Positions 11,593-23,006 of a DNA stretch of 64,000 nucleotides are shown here, one piece after another. This DNA is from Xanthostigma xanthostigma (lineage: Eukaryota > Arthropoda > Insecta > Raphidioptera > Raphidiidae). The notes beneath the pieces were generated by a model. That model made no database searches and was not told where the DNA came from. It saw nothing but the letters and a program-made list of their open reading frames with translations. The stretch is taken from positions 9,300,001-9,364,000 of the forward strand of contig OY754464.1 in assembly GCA_963575645.1 (NCBI GenBank). Reading direction: 5' to 3'. Within the stretch, counting starts at the first letter, position 1. Every line of letters begins with the position of its first letter. A program made the position numbers and the translations under genes.

Positions 11593-12129
11593 GTGAAGTG
11601 CCACCTTTACATTCGAGCATTCAAAAAAATATATTAGAAGCACCAAGCTGAGATTTGAAACACTGTCAAATTATAAAAATATTTATCTGAAAATGCCATT
11701 AAGCTTACAGATAGGTATTTAGAATTGATCAGTTAATTTTTAATGCATTTTAGAATATGTAGTTATTCAAGGAAAAAAAAATGTAGAATACCGAGACGTT
11801 ATTACAGGTGTACAATAATCTACTGTAAACGCACCAATTAGAAAAATAATCCTGAGAGATCAATTTAATACTCACAGTTATTTGAAACACTTAAATTTTA
11901 CATTATTCAGCTTCTGGATTGAAAAATTTGCAATATTTAAATTAATAATATTATTTATATATTCTCTTCCTGTTAATAAGTATATCAATATGTATTAATG
12001 TTGTTAAAAAAAATGTGATTTTTGTTATTATAATAATAAACAAAAAAGAAATTCAATAAAAACCAGTCAATTTCTTCACAATGCACACAGCACTTAGGTA
12101 TGTTATAAAATTAAAACATTGGATTTCAA

Positions 12130-12427
12130 TTAAGGGTTTACGACAAGCACATTTCCGCGTGATGCTGAAGATTTCTCATCCGTCTCAGTTTCTTTAATAT
12201 CATCTTGTCCACGTATTTTTATGTTATGCTTTTCCTTATATTCATTAATATCATAACCTTTTTTCGTAAGCTGTTCTTTTATAGCTTCTATCACTTTTGT
12301 TAACTGTTCTTTGTTCGTTAATAATATCGGCATTACATCTTTTACGGTCCTTTCACAAAGGACTCCTCCGATCATGCGAAAACATTTGCGATCTTCGTTG
12401 ACAAGCTTTAAGGTTTCGATGACGATT
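12130..12427 (-). CDS. Pfdn2: Pfdn2 exon 2
   Basis: 298 nt from a GTACAG acceptor to TAA at 12130-12132. It encodes the hairpin and second helix with the family signature KCFRMIGGVLCERTVKDV. Confidence 0.95.
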
Positions 12428-13001
12428 CTGTACGCAACAAAATAATAACACATTTTAGAAAATAAAAGGGCAATTTTCGAGAAACTGTTAAAATTTTTGT
12501 TGAGAATTCTTCAGAAGTCTTCCGCCGTTTTTACTTAAATATGTACCGTAATAATCTAATTTACTCCAGAATATTCCTATTGATAAAAACGTGTTTCTGT
12601 AGCATAGATGAGTTCTAACGTCTGGAAGTAACTTTGCAAGCTATATTTTTTAGGTGCTCCTAAATCCACAGGATTTACCCTTACTGTAAAAGTTAGGTTA
12701 GAGTTTTCGGTCACTACAAAGTTTATGACAAAAAAGTACGGGACTTCTGAAGTAACTTTCTTACAAAGAATTATTCACTAGATATGTTTGCATTACGTCC
12801 TGCGTCAATTATATAAATATTTACTGTATTACAAATTCACATGTGTACCTACTTGTGTTCATTTAAATCAAATTCTAATTCTGACAGTTTATTGGCAAGA
12901 CCCCTTTGCTCATTCCTAAGTAATTGAAATCCTGCATAGATTTCTTCTTTGGAGGCCGGTTTTGCATTTTTCTTATCTTGCTTTTTACTTTCACTTGCCA
13001 T
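12130..13001 (-). CDS. Pfdn2: Prefoldin subunit 2 (2 exons)
   Basis: A beta-type subunit of the cytosolic hexameric prefoldin chaperone, which passes nascent actin and tubulin to the CCT chaperonin. Exon 1 is 13001-12853 (ATG at 12999-13001, donor CACAA|GTAGGT) and exon 2 is 12427-12130 (stop TAA). They join in phase as NEHK|IVIETLKLV to give 148 residues, close to the family length. Family features: EEIYAGFQLLRNEQRGLANK, then LSELEFDLNEH, KCFRMIGGVLCERTVKDV, EQLTKVIEAIKEQLTKKG and EYKEKHNI. That is two coiled-coil helices around the short beta-hairpin region. The C-terminal tail (ETETDEKSSASRGN) is low-complexity. It is divergently arranged with Vang, so the 807-bp gap probably contains both promoters. 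Confidence 0.96.
12853..13001 (-). CDS. Pfdn2: Pfdn2 exon 1
   Basis: 149 nt encoding MASESKKQDKKNAKPASKEE followed by the first coiled-coil helix. It is too short and intron-bounded to stand as a separate ORF. The donor is GTAGGT. Confidence 0.93.
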
Positions 13002-13807
13002 TTTTTGAACCTAAAATTTTTTCACTAGATAAAAATGTTATGGAGAATGAAATCTCTGCGATCACCACGATCACCAAAAAAAGATTTTTTTGGCTGCGTT
13101 CAACTATTCACGGATAGTTGATACGTTCATTGAAATGTTGCCTACCGGTTGATGAAATTTCAGAAAATAAGAAAATTAATGGATTTTTAGAAATGTTAAT
13201 CAATCACTTCAGTTTCTGTTGTCCAATTTACTTAAAATTATTTTTTATGCACTTTTTAATTTTTATATCACATTAATTTATTGATTAACTGAATACTCTC
13301 AGTAGCCATTTTGAAACGTAAACAAGCATGTCGGATAAGGTCATTTTTGACATATAAATTTGAAAAACACGGATTAATTACTTTATACAATATTTTACAT
13401 TAAATATAACTTAATGACGCGGTTTTAATAATTTCATAAAAACATAAGTATTTAAAATAAGTTTTTTTAACTAATGACTATGTGTGTTATGTTTTTCAAT
13501 ATATAATTGACAATAACCAATAATTTAAAAAATCCGGTTTGTGTAATGAGAATTTAAACCAATAAAAAATGAAGTTTGTAGATTCCTGTCAAGATTTAAG
13601 TGTGAATTAATTAAATATGAGTAATGAGTATACATTATTTACCTAAAATATAATATAGGTACATTAAAAAAAAATACTCGAAAAGTCATTGAACCCTGTA
13701 CGTGTGTGAAATAATTTTCAACTTAATTAACACCACCAAAAATTTAAAAATTGACAGATGATATCTTCGTGTGATTTGTTTTTAAAGTATTACATATTTA
13801 AATTTGT
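13002..13807. promoter_or_regulatory. Divergent Pfdn2/Vang intergenic region
   Basis: 806 bp between two head-to-head start codons. It is strongly AT-rich with no recognised repeat, making it the least TE-cluttered intergenic stretch in the window. No TATA or initiator can be assigned with confidence; the role as a shared promoter region is inferred from gene orientation. Confidence 0.5.
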
Positions 13808-13935
13808 ATGGGTAGCGAGGCTGCACAAGACATGGAGACCGAATCTGTGAAGTCTGAACAGAGTTCCAGATCTCGACGTTCCAGAGGTCATCGTGATCGT
13901 AGTAATCATCGACAACACTCTCATCGAAGCACTAG
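13808..13935 (+). CDS. Vang: Vang exon 1
   Basis: 128 nt starting MGSEAAQDMETESVKSEQSS. It encodes the basic Ser/Arg N-terminus and ends AG|GTAACT. It is in phase with exon 2 (R-SNKSQRKPED). Short and easily missed, but TESVKSE...RSRRSR is typical of insect Vang N-termini. Confidence 0.85.
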
Positions 13936-16498
13936 GTAACTAACTGACAAGGGTACAAATTTGAAATATCATCGATATCACCCTAAAAGCATTTCTTCGC
14001 CATATACTTGTATTCTATACTGAGCATAGGAATAAAATCACATTTGAACTATTAGGGTGCAAACATATACTTCTGTCTTTTTTTACGCCGTAAGCACTGG
14101 CGTATCCAGGAGAGCAAAACAAGCACGGGGGACCCGACTTAAGAAATTTCTAATTTGCCCCCTCTTGGGCCAAAAGCTGGGTACGCCCATGTTAACGTCA
14201 TAGAAAAAGACAAATTTTTTGAAACAGAGATACTTTATTCAGATTGAATGTAAGTACAGTAACCAATCCCATCATCGGAAAAATCAGGGAATTACATCGA
14301 AGAAAGAGACGCAGATATATTTTCGATATGCTTTGTTGCGTTCACTCACCGCACTTTGAGTAGATAGGCAATGATTCATATAGTTAATTCATATATGGGA
14401 GAATAAATTTGTTTACAAAAGATGTAAGAACGAGAGGATTGCATCTGTAGTTTGTAGAGCTGTAAAAGTAACGAGAAATTGTGTACCCGTATGTATTCGT
14501 TACTTAAAGAACCAGTACCCGTTACTTTCGCATCGTTACGTTACTCGTTACTTTTCATACGACATACAATCGTGTACTAACAGCATCAAGCATGTACCAT
14601 CGCATCGAGGCGCGTCGCATACGTGATACGGTATAACGTATAACCGCATCGAACGAGTCGAACTGACATGGATGCGAAAGATGCGAGTAACAAAATGAAT
14701 TTGTAAGTAACGATTCGTTACTTCGAGTCAGACGATGTACCCGTTACTCAGTAACGAATACATACGGTTTGTTACAGCTCTAGTAGTTTGGCTATTTGTA
14801 CAGCAAAGAATGCCAGTTCGTCCAGTTTAAGTCCCTATATATAACTTTTAACTAATTAGGAACCCGTATAAGATATCTCTGTATCTATGTAATAAAAATG
14901 AACTCACAAGCTGATTAATGTCAAAGTAATCACTATTTTTTTTTTATAGGAGTAATAAATCTCAACGAAAGCCTGAAGATATGGCGCCATTTCAGACAGC
15001 AGTTACAATGTCACCCGACAACCGTGACGGTCAAGAAATCATAGAAGTTCAGATTTTACCTCAAGACGATAACTGGGGCGAAAACACAACTGCCATAACG
15101 GGCAATACATCGGAACAATCTCAGTCGATGGAAGACGTCAGTAATTGGCCCGGTGAACCCGACACAGGTCTAAGTTTTGTATGTCAAAGGTATATAGGTA
15201 GCGTTCTCACCATAGTGCTATCGGTAGCAGCTTTCCTAAGTCCGTTGGCAATGGTCGTGCTGCCGAAACTAGGATTTTTTCCTGCGTTGTCATCGTCTAC
15301 ATTAGGATTACAACAGCGCACAAAACTACTCGCTTGCGGAGCAGAATGTAAAGGACAGCTTGTATCGTTAGCATTTAAATTAGTTATTTTAGCTGCGGGG
15401 GCATGGGCTATATTTCTGCGAAGACCGGGCGCAACTTTACCTCGCATTTTCCTGTTCAGAGCCGCGGTACTAGTTTTAGTCTTTATATGTACATTTTCGT
15501 ATTGGTTATTTTATATCGTACAAGTCACCGAAGCCGCTAGAGCAGCCATAACTCCGGAAGATTCGGTCGATTATAAAGCTCTAGTTGCATACGCGTCTAG
15601 TTTAACTGACACTTTGTTATTTATACATTATTTAGCAGTTATATTAATTGAAATAAGACACGTACAATCTACGTATTATATTAAAATTGTTCGTAGTCCC
15701 GATGGGGAAAGTAAAGCGTTTGCAATCGGCCAATTAAGTATTCAGAGGGCAGCCGTATGGGTCTTAGAGAAATATTATACAGAATTTCCAATTTATAATC
15801 CATACCTCGAACGAATACCGGTATCGAAATCGCGCAAGCAGTCGACGAGTTTTAAATTTTACGAAGTTGACGGAGTGAACAATTCGACGATACAGCAGAG
15901 TCAGTCACGAGCCATGCTGGCGGCTCATGCTAGACGTAGAGACTCTAGCCACAACGAAAGGTTTTATGAAGAGCACGATTACGAACGCAGGGTTAAAAAG
16001 CGTCGTGCAAGACTCATCACGGCCGCCGAAGAGTCTTTCACTCACATTAAAAGATTGCACAACGACCAAGTGTCCTCGATACCGATGGATCCACAAGAAG
16101 CGGCGCAAGCAATATTTCCGTCTATGGCTCGCGCGTTACAAAAATATCTTCGAGTGACGAGACAACAGCCCAGGCACTCGGTCGAATCGATATTGACTCA
16201 TTTAGCTAATTGTTTAAGTAACGACTTGACACCTAGAGCATTTCTTGAACCGTTTTTAATTCAAGAACCGGTTTTACAAAATGAAAAAGAACAAAAGTCT
16301 ATTCAGACATGGGCATTAATTTGTGAAGAATTACTTTCTAGACCAATTACGCATGGAATTACATTTCAGTTGAGGCAAAATGATGTCTCTTTGTTATGCC
16401 AGATCAAGAAGTTGCCTCATTTTAACGTCACAGAGGAAGTTGTTGATCCAAAAAGTAACAAATTTGTGTTAAGATTGAATTCAGAGACTTCGGTGTGA
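13808..16498 (+). CDS. Vang: Van Gogh / Vang-like planar cell polarity protein (2 exons)
   Basis: A four-pass plasma-membrane protein of the core planar-cell-polarity module that recruits Prickle and opposes Frizzled/Dishevelled. Exon 1 is 13808-13935 (ACTAG|GTAACT), exon 2 is 14950-16498 (TTTATAG acceptor), giving 558 residues. The N-terminus is Ser/Arg/His-rich (SRSRRSRGHRDR), with the conserved DDNWGENTTAITGNTSE at about 82-98. Hydrophobic segments are at about 125-147, 180-199, 212-235 and 258-278. The cytosolic tail has SIQRAAVWVLEKYYTEFP, SHNERFYEEHDYERRVKKRR, EESFTHIKRL, DPQEAAQAIFPSMARALQKY and VDPKSNKFVLRLNSETSV. The last residues, ETSV, are the PDZ-binding motif. Length and order match the family. 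Intron 1 (13936-14949) carries a dispersed repeat and a hAT MITE. Confidence 0.97.
14016..14392. repeat. Dispersed ~375-bp repeat, copy 1 (Vang intron 1)
   Basis: It shares ACTATTAGGGTGCAAACATA, CTGGCGTATCCAGGAGAGC and ATCAGGGAATTACATCGAAG with 33501-33883. The last ~120 bp also recurs at 37599-37715 and 45283-45392. The interior CACTGGCGTATCCAGG...GGGTACGCCCATG looks like worn hAT ends, but no matching 8-bp duplication is visible. Confidence 0.8.
14455..14782. mobile_element. hAT MITE with perfect 8-bp TSD GTAGTTTG (Vang intron 1)
   Basis: 328 bp with ends TAGAGCTGTAAAAGTAACG and GTTTGTTACAGCTCTA. GTAGTTTG is duplicated at 14447-14454 and 14783-14790. The interior is built from repeated CGTTACTCGTTAC / GTAACGA motifs in both orientations. 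Confidence 0.92.
14950..16498 (+). CDS. Vang: Vang exon 2
   Basis: 1549 nt carrying all four membrane segments and the complete cytosolic C-terminus to the TGA at 16496-16498. The internal ATG at 14981 is not the real start, because the frame continues upstream through the acceptor at 14948-14949 into exon 1. Confidence 0.96.
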
Positions 16499-17461
16499 CC
16501 AAAAAATCACCGATTAGTTTGATAAAATTTGATATTTTCAATTATTCTGTTTTATAAGAAAACAGTTGTGTGGTTTTAAGAAACCACGACGCAAGTGAAA
16601 CTTTTATTAGATTGTAGGCGTTGGATTGTAGACACTTATCCATCACGATTAATTATAAACAATATTCACATGAATACACGAATAAAAACATGTAAACACT
16701 GTACAGCACTTGCCCGCATGACAGACTGACTATGTGTTATACATACTACACGGTCAGCTGATGCTAACCATGGGCGCCGCCATATTGGCCTTGGCTGCTC
16801 TACCGAGCGCCTACTCCGAGCGCCTTTCACTTTACCCCTACTCCGCGGCCGCCTGTAATGCGACATGCAACAGAGGGCCAGAAAAATTCGGGGCGATAGA
16901 ATAAAAGTTTCACTTTAAAAACAGAAAAATTAAGGTGGCCATAGACCTAGAAAGTCTGGGAAAATCGTGAAAGTTTTATAAATTTTAAAATCAGGAAATA
17001 TTAATCAGGGAAAAATACATACATTTTCTTTCTTATACAACGAATCAATTGTGCGCTGACTCTTAGAGTCAGGCACTGTACTACGTACTATAACGGTATT
17101 CTTACTTAGCACATGACATTCGTTTGTTTGTTTTGCGAGGAAAAGAGACTGCTTGCTACTTAACGAGTATGCAGAATAAGGTCTGGGGAAAACGATGCTG
17201 AATTTCGAGCTCTCTTGCTTGCTTGAAGTCGTGCAGGCAGCTTTGCACGCTATGCTGCTGAATTGTGACGTCACTGATTGGTTCGCTGCTCGCTATCTTG
17301 CTATATTTGGGTGATCGGTTCAGTGCTATTTTTCATTCAGCGCTGCCTGCTTGTTTGATAATTTAACCAATTATGGAGTCATATTTTATCACGTGATATC
17401 GTCTGACATTCGTTAAATATGTTGTTGTTTGAAAAAAGTTTCAAGTGAACAGCGATGGAAC

Positions 17462-18543
17462 CAGGGCCCTCGCGCCCTATAGTGCGATGCGTGCGATGCA
17501 CGCGGGCGGCACATCCAAGGGGCGGCAAATGGCCTAGTTGTGATATGTTTTTTGTGCTGTATAGAAAAAATATATAACTGATATTATATCAATTTTATTT
17601 GCATACTCAAGCCTGCGCGACAAACTCTTGAGTAGTTATTTATTTTTTAATGAAATTCGAATTCGAAATATTTCGCGCGCAGTTTTCGATTCGATAGTTA
17701 GTTCACATCAGCGCGTAGACAGGGCGCCCCTATCGGGAGACTCCCGCGTATGTTTATATCTTGATTTTTCCTGTCGATTCCTACAAGATGAGAATGAAGT
17801 AAAGTATTTTTCAATCAACAAATACTTTTTACTAATTGATAAACTAATGATTATTTTGACTTAATGAATTTTCTCAGCTCAGCGGTGAAACTAAATTTTT
17901 CTCTCATTCATAAGTACGACAGGAGAAGAACACCGTGAAAAATCGCACGGAGTAAACTGTTTTTGTAGAGAACAGTTTACTCCGCGGAGTGATTTTTTTA
18001 GCGTGAAGAGAGAATTTTTGAAGTTCACTCTGTACGGAGTGAATTTTCAAAATTCACTGTTTAATGTGTTTCATTTTAATTGAATATATTTCATTATTTC
18101 ATCCCGCTTTTGTCCTGATTAAAAATTTGACTCGTTTTCACTTTTAGCCTATCATTTGTAAAGTATCTTTCACTGTTACATTTTTCACATTTTTATTTGT
18201 TTTAAAAAATTAATTTTCTTATTAGTATTTTTACCTGTCCAAATCGTTTTGTAATGACGATGTGAAGTGAAGCATTGTTGCATTTCAGGAAAGTAATGAA
18301 AGAAAAAAACCTTCGGGTGCACAATTTCGGCAACTTAAGAAAATTAGGCAAGAAGAAAAAAACAAAATGTCTGATTCTATGAAGACAAGGAAACAAAGTT
18401 TCTATTAATTGCACTTACAGTATTAGTTATTTAGGATTTTTAACGTTTTTCAATTTGACATATCGTCTAGTGAGTTTATCCCCAATAAGGGGCGTCAATT
18501 ATGAATCCGCACGCGGGCGGCGTGAGGCCTTACGAGGGCCCTG
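17462..18543 (+). mobile_element. hAT transposon remnant with perfect 8-bp TSD GATGGAAC
   Basis: 1082 bp with ends CAGGGCCCTCG and CGAGGGCCCTG. GATGGAAC is duplicated at 17454-17461 and 18544-18551. It contains a transposase N-terminal scrap (18300-18407) and a hairpin (about 17949-17983, AGTAAACTG...CAGTTTACT). It is internally deleted. Confidence 0.92.
18300..18407 (+). pseudogene. hAT transposase N-terminal fragment
   Basis: A short open stretch reads KKKPSGAQFRQLKKIRQEEK then NKMSDSMKTRKQSFY and a stop. The KPSGAQFR-x(2)K motif is typical of the N-terminus of one hAT transposase lineage (ZMYM/DUF4371-type proteins). It sits inside a hAT bounded by 8-bp duplications, which agrees. The remaining transposase is absent. 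Confidence 0.6.
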
Positions 18544-19186
18544 GATGGAACCAAAAATTGTAAATTCAAAATGTAAATGGACTCGACAAAAAATAAGTTT
18601 TCGCTCTGATTTTTCTCTTCTCTTCCGAAGCTTTTCAATCATTATTAAAGTCATAGTAGCAATTCGTCTATGACGAATTATTTCTTGCATAACCATTACA
18701 TCCAAATTTAAAATTAAATATAACTGTCAACCTAAAACAGCGAGCAAAAAAACAAGCTGCGTGTGAAGCGAAACTAGCAGCGTTCCCTACCAACCACCAA
18801 TTATGATTCCATTCATGGCAGCCTGCAAGACTTCAAGCAAGCAAGCCAGCTCGAAATTCAGCATCGTATGAAGGGGCCTTTAGAGACTGGAAAACCTGAG
18901 AAAGCCAGTTTTTTTTTTAATCTTTATGGTCACCCTGGAAATATTGTTTGTTTAGTTTCATCCTGCAACAGTTATTGGCTGGACCATTTTTTATTAATTA
19001 TCTGTTGCTTTGTTTTTAAATAAAATGGAAACAAGTATATTCCTTTAGAATTAAATCGATTTAATGTTGTGATGCAATGTGAACTGTTTATAAGATTTAT
19101 TTAATATATTATAACCGTACTCAATATTGTATTTGCTCATACCATTTGATCTGTTCACTTCAACAGATACATTATTTATTGATTAT

Positions 19187-19700
19187 TAGTGATGTGCCGG
19201 ATATCCGTATCCGCGGATATCCAAGGGGGGAGAAAGATTCGTATCCGTTAGTTTTTGGCGGATCTTTTACCTTATTAATTTTCAATTCATAGATAAAATT
19301 TTATATATATATATATAGGTGATTAGGTAATAATGAAAACCTGTTAAATTCCATTCAGATTATTTCTTATTTTTTTAAATCGTATTTGGCACCTTTATAT
19401 TGCAAAAATTTATCGTAGTGAGTACCATACTAATAGTGCATAACTCAAAGGTACTAAATCAACTATCTTTATAATGAGATATTGCACATCGGTCTTTGGA
19501 AAGAGACAATCTGTTATGAGAGGTCAATAACTTTTTCCCATAACAGATAGTCTCTTTCCAAAGGTCGATGTGCAATATTTACCGCCGCGTACACTAAGAA
19601 AGTTAAGATCAGTATCCGTATCCGCGGATCTTGAAACCAAAAATCCGTATTCTGATCCGCATCCGCGGATATACATTTTTAACGATCCGGCACATCACTA
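19187..19700. mobile_element. hAT MITE 'GATGTGCC', copy 1, perfect TSD TTGATTAT
   Basis: 514 bp from TAGTGATGTGCCGGAT to ATCCGGCACATCACTA. TTGATTAT is duplicated at 19179-19186 and 19701-19708. It contains repeated ATCCGTATCCGCGGAT motifs at both ends and an internal ~100-bp hairpin (about 19484-19578). A sister copy is at 41581-42106. Confidence 0.95.
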
Positions 19701-20696
19701 TTGATTATGCAATCTGGAAATGCGCGTTAAAGAGCTATCTAAGCCATTGATATACGAGTGCTCTGTCACTAAATATCTAAAGATCGGAGCCCGATTCATT
19801 ATGTAGTGTTTGGGGGAATCAGCACACCAGTTAGTATAGAATCATTGGTGGATAATTTCTTAAGCTCTAACATTTGTTGATGATTTTATTATTTCAAGAT
19901 TTGGAAATGGCTATGCGGAATTCGCTACCGTGGCTAGAGAAAATGCTTCGTGTACGCACTGCGCATGCGTCTAGAGTGCGCATGACGCTTTGACAGAGAG
20001 TAGAAACAATTTTCCCACTCTTTCCTCTCAACTGCCGGTTGAAATCGGATCCAGACCAATTTATCTCTCTAGCGCGCCTAAAAAAGTTTCACTTCAATGA
20101 ACTAAAAATTGTTTTGATCAAAAATATCCCCACGGTTTAGCAAACTTTGATAAAACATACGCACATAAATAGGAAAATATCAACAGCCAGTCAAAGCACG
20201 TAAATTTGAAAATAAATATATAGAGAAATGTTTCTATCATGAAGGATAGTTTAAAAAATTGGTATCATGTAATTTTGACATAACGTATTATTTTTTTAAG
20301 TTACGTTTAAAACGATAAGTTCTACGCAGTAATATTAGAATAGGGGTATATATCGTATATTTGGATTCTGTGAATCTGCTGTGTATATTATTTATATATA
20401 ATTTTTCGATACAAACTATTTAATTTTTATATTTTTAGAATATATTTTAGTTAATTAAATTTGTATACTAAGTAATTTTATATAAGGCTTAAACGTTTAT
20501 ATACCTATTAGTATATAATAATTATTTAAATTTGACACAAAACGTAAAAAATCAGTATTCATGGTACATAACCTTGAAAGGAATATTCGACACCAGTGCA
20601 GCTGTTTTTGTTGCATGGCGTCACGCACGCGCACAACTGTTTTTTTCATAAATCGAATCAAGTAGTCAGGAAATACTTTTTTTATACAGTATGTAA

Positions 20697-21239
20697 ACAC
20701 GTAAGGTGCACATAGGGAAATTAACATTGGGAAAAAAATGACTGGATCAGAGTGAGCCCTGAAATCTTGTTTTTCAATTTGACAGATAATATTCTTTTGC
20801 AAAATGAATGTGTATACTACCGAAGATAATCGGACTTTTTTTATTAATGGGACATTAAATTCCCAAAAATACTTAAATATGGTGCGAGATCAAATATCTC
20901 CGCCTATTCGTGTTGAACCTAAAGATATTGGGTCACTGATTTACCGACGCGCATACGTCGTACAAGTCAGACAATTTTTGAATGAAATGTTTCCAAACAG
21001 ATGGAGTTGTTTTTTTTGTTTTATTTTTGTACAAAAAAATTAAAATAATGATTTATAGGAGCTTTTTATTATTAAAAAAGCCAAGTAAAATAAAAATAAA
21101 TCAAAATAATATAGAAATCCCCAAGATTACCACGATAATTCAATAGAAATAACAATTAATGCAGTCATGGCTAACTCTGATCCAAGTATTTTTTCCCAAT
21201 GCTAATTTCCCTATGTGCACCTTAAGCGTTTACATACTG
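20697..21239 (+). mobile_element. Mariner-like MITE, copy 3
   Basis: 543 bp flanked by TA on both sides, with ends CAGTATGTAAACACG / GCGTTTACATACTG. The best-preserved transposase scrap in the family lies at 20804-21010: VYTTEDNRTFFINGTLNSQK, then YLNMVRDQISPPIRVEPKD and RQFLNEMFPNRW. Confidence 0.92.
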
Positions 21240-22047
21240 TATAGGAAATTTTCCAAAAATGCTGAATATATTTACTACTTTTTCAAAGCAATAGTTTTTC
21301 TTTAGGAAATTGTATTCTGATGTTAAAATAATAAATAATGATTGATGCTTTAATTTAAAAGAATGTTGGATAGGCTGAAACGGTCTATTTTTCGAATAAT
21401 ACGGTGTTTGACTGAGCAAACGCACATATTGCCAATCGAATTAAATAAATTATTTATTTTAAGTAAACTAAATCGCTGTTAAATGCGGGGATATATCGTC
21501 TATTTACAAGGAAAATACGTTAAAAACAAGGAATTCAATATTTTCGCTCACTGCTCATCTCTCTTTATGGTAGCGCTAAGCGTTAAAAATAGTACGTGAT
21601 TTGAGATTTAGCGAAAAATGAAACAGATGGATTTTAATGTATCATATTTAATGAATTTCACTAATCGATAAAAAAGAAAAATCCTAAAAATAGTGTAAAT
21701 AAGTAAAGAATAATAAAATGAGTCAGTATTTTCTTTGCAAAGTGATGATATGAGTTTTTGTCTCGTGTATGAGATTGGAGACGTCGGCCAAATGTTTGAT
21801 ATTATATTATTGTAAATTGTACGAGAACACTAGTGGTTTAATACTCATTTTATGCATTTTTAATTACCGTACTTTTTGACTGCATTTTTTTGCGTTGTAA
21901 TATCTGTAAAACTATTTATTGTTTATTAATGTACTATACAACACAGTATTCTAAACTAGATGTAGCTTTTTTATATGCCATGTGTTTTTTCAAAAATGTA
22001 TAGAGAATGGTAAAATATAAAAAATTTACTAGATAAGTCGTTTTTTA

Positions 22048-22235
22048 ATAAATAAAATTATCGACCAATTTTTCAGACAATATATTAACAAAAAAATATA
22101 TAATTAATACATTAACGTTTCGATCCGGATTTGAACCTTCTTCAGAACTGATCTAAAAAATATAAAAAATAATTAATATATTTAATTTCTAATTAGCTTT
22201 TTATAAAATTCTTTCAAAATTATTAATTAATATCA
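22048..22235. repeat. 'GTCGACCAATTTTTCAGAC' family, truncated copy
   Basis: The left end AATAAAATTATCGACCAATT and central AACGTTTCGATCCGG...CTTCTTCAGA match the complete copies at 57858-58106 and 58899-59180. The right inverted end is missing. Confidence 0.65.
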
Positions 22236-22271
22236 AAATAATTTTTTATTTCAGAAGTAGTATATTCACAA

Positions 22272-22339
22272 GGGCCGAAAGTCTGATATTCTTGCACTGC
22301 GCGCCATGACGTGCAGTGCAAAATATCAAACTTTCGGCC
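22272..22339. repeat. 68-bp hairpin
   Basis: GGCCGAAAGTCTGATATT, then TTGCACTGC, loop, GCAGTGCAA, then AATATCAAACTTTCGGCC. Confidence 0.75.
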
Positions 22340-22799
22340 AGTGTGGTGTATACTATTTTTCTTCATACCTCGGTCGTAAGTACGTTTATTAAATACAATA
22401 ATTAATTAAAATTACATAAAAACAGATAAATTTCAAGCAAGCAGCTTTGAGGTTAGGTATATCTGCGTAAAAATACGAATGACAGTTGTTCGCGACTATT
22501 AGTTAAAATGTAATAGGGCTGCTATGGAAACGACATCTAAACAACAGTTGATAGGCTATTTCCTTTACTGCCGCCCGAACGTACGTGCTTCCCGCATCAG
22601 TGTGTGTAATCCCACCAATGCGTAAATGCGAAACTTTCTGCCTTACAGTTGATGCTGAAAGTATGTACTTTCGATCGAGATATATGAAGAAAATAAAATA
22701 ATTTAGCCATATGCGTTTTTAAAATTTTATTTTGGTTGACGTTCCAGTATGAACAGCGTGGAATTTGGACAGGCAATGTGGCCACTACTCAGGGCAACA

Positions 22800-22990
22800 A
22801 ATTTTGAAGAGTGGCAAATTTTTTAAAATAAACGAAAAAAAATGTGTTGGCACATACGTGAAAGGGTTGCGTAGTTTTAGTATGACGTATTTGTGGGCTA
22901 TTTAATTAGTCATAGTAGTTGCTTGACAAATATCATACCCTACCCTAGAAATGCGTCATTGTAATATGTTGATATTGTTAATAATCAATA
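22800..22990. repeat. Repeat holding the paralogous empty site of the 48684 transposon
   Basis: In reverse complement it matches the sequence flanking the transposon at 48684-52273 (right flank 52274 to about 52400: GACGCATTTCTAGG...GATATTTGTCAA). At 22964-22967 there is one ATAT where the filled site has the insertion between two. Confidence 0.75.
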
Positions 22991-23006
22991 AATTTAATAA
23001 TAAATA

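Larger units (their letters stand above)
9223..12129. other. Gene-free interval between IntS7 and prefoldin 2
   Basis: 2.9 kb upstream of IntS7 and downstream of prefoldin 2. I see no coding exon. It should contain the IntS7 promoter near 9223-9500. It holds a large palindrome (10168-10316) and a possible inverted-repeat element (11129-11592); otherwise it is AT-rich. Confidence 0.6.

Noticed and set aside
16932-18950. Larger hAT enclosing 17462-18543 (GGTGGCCATAGA / GGTCACC ends)
   Set aside because: Ends match only loosely and no 8-bp duplication was found; mentioned only as a possible host repeat.
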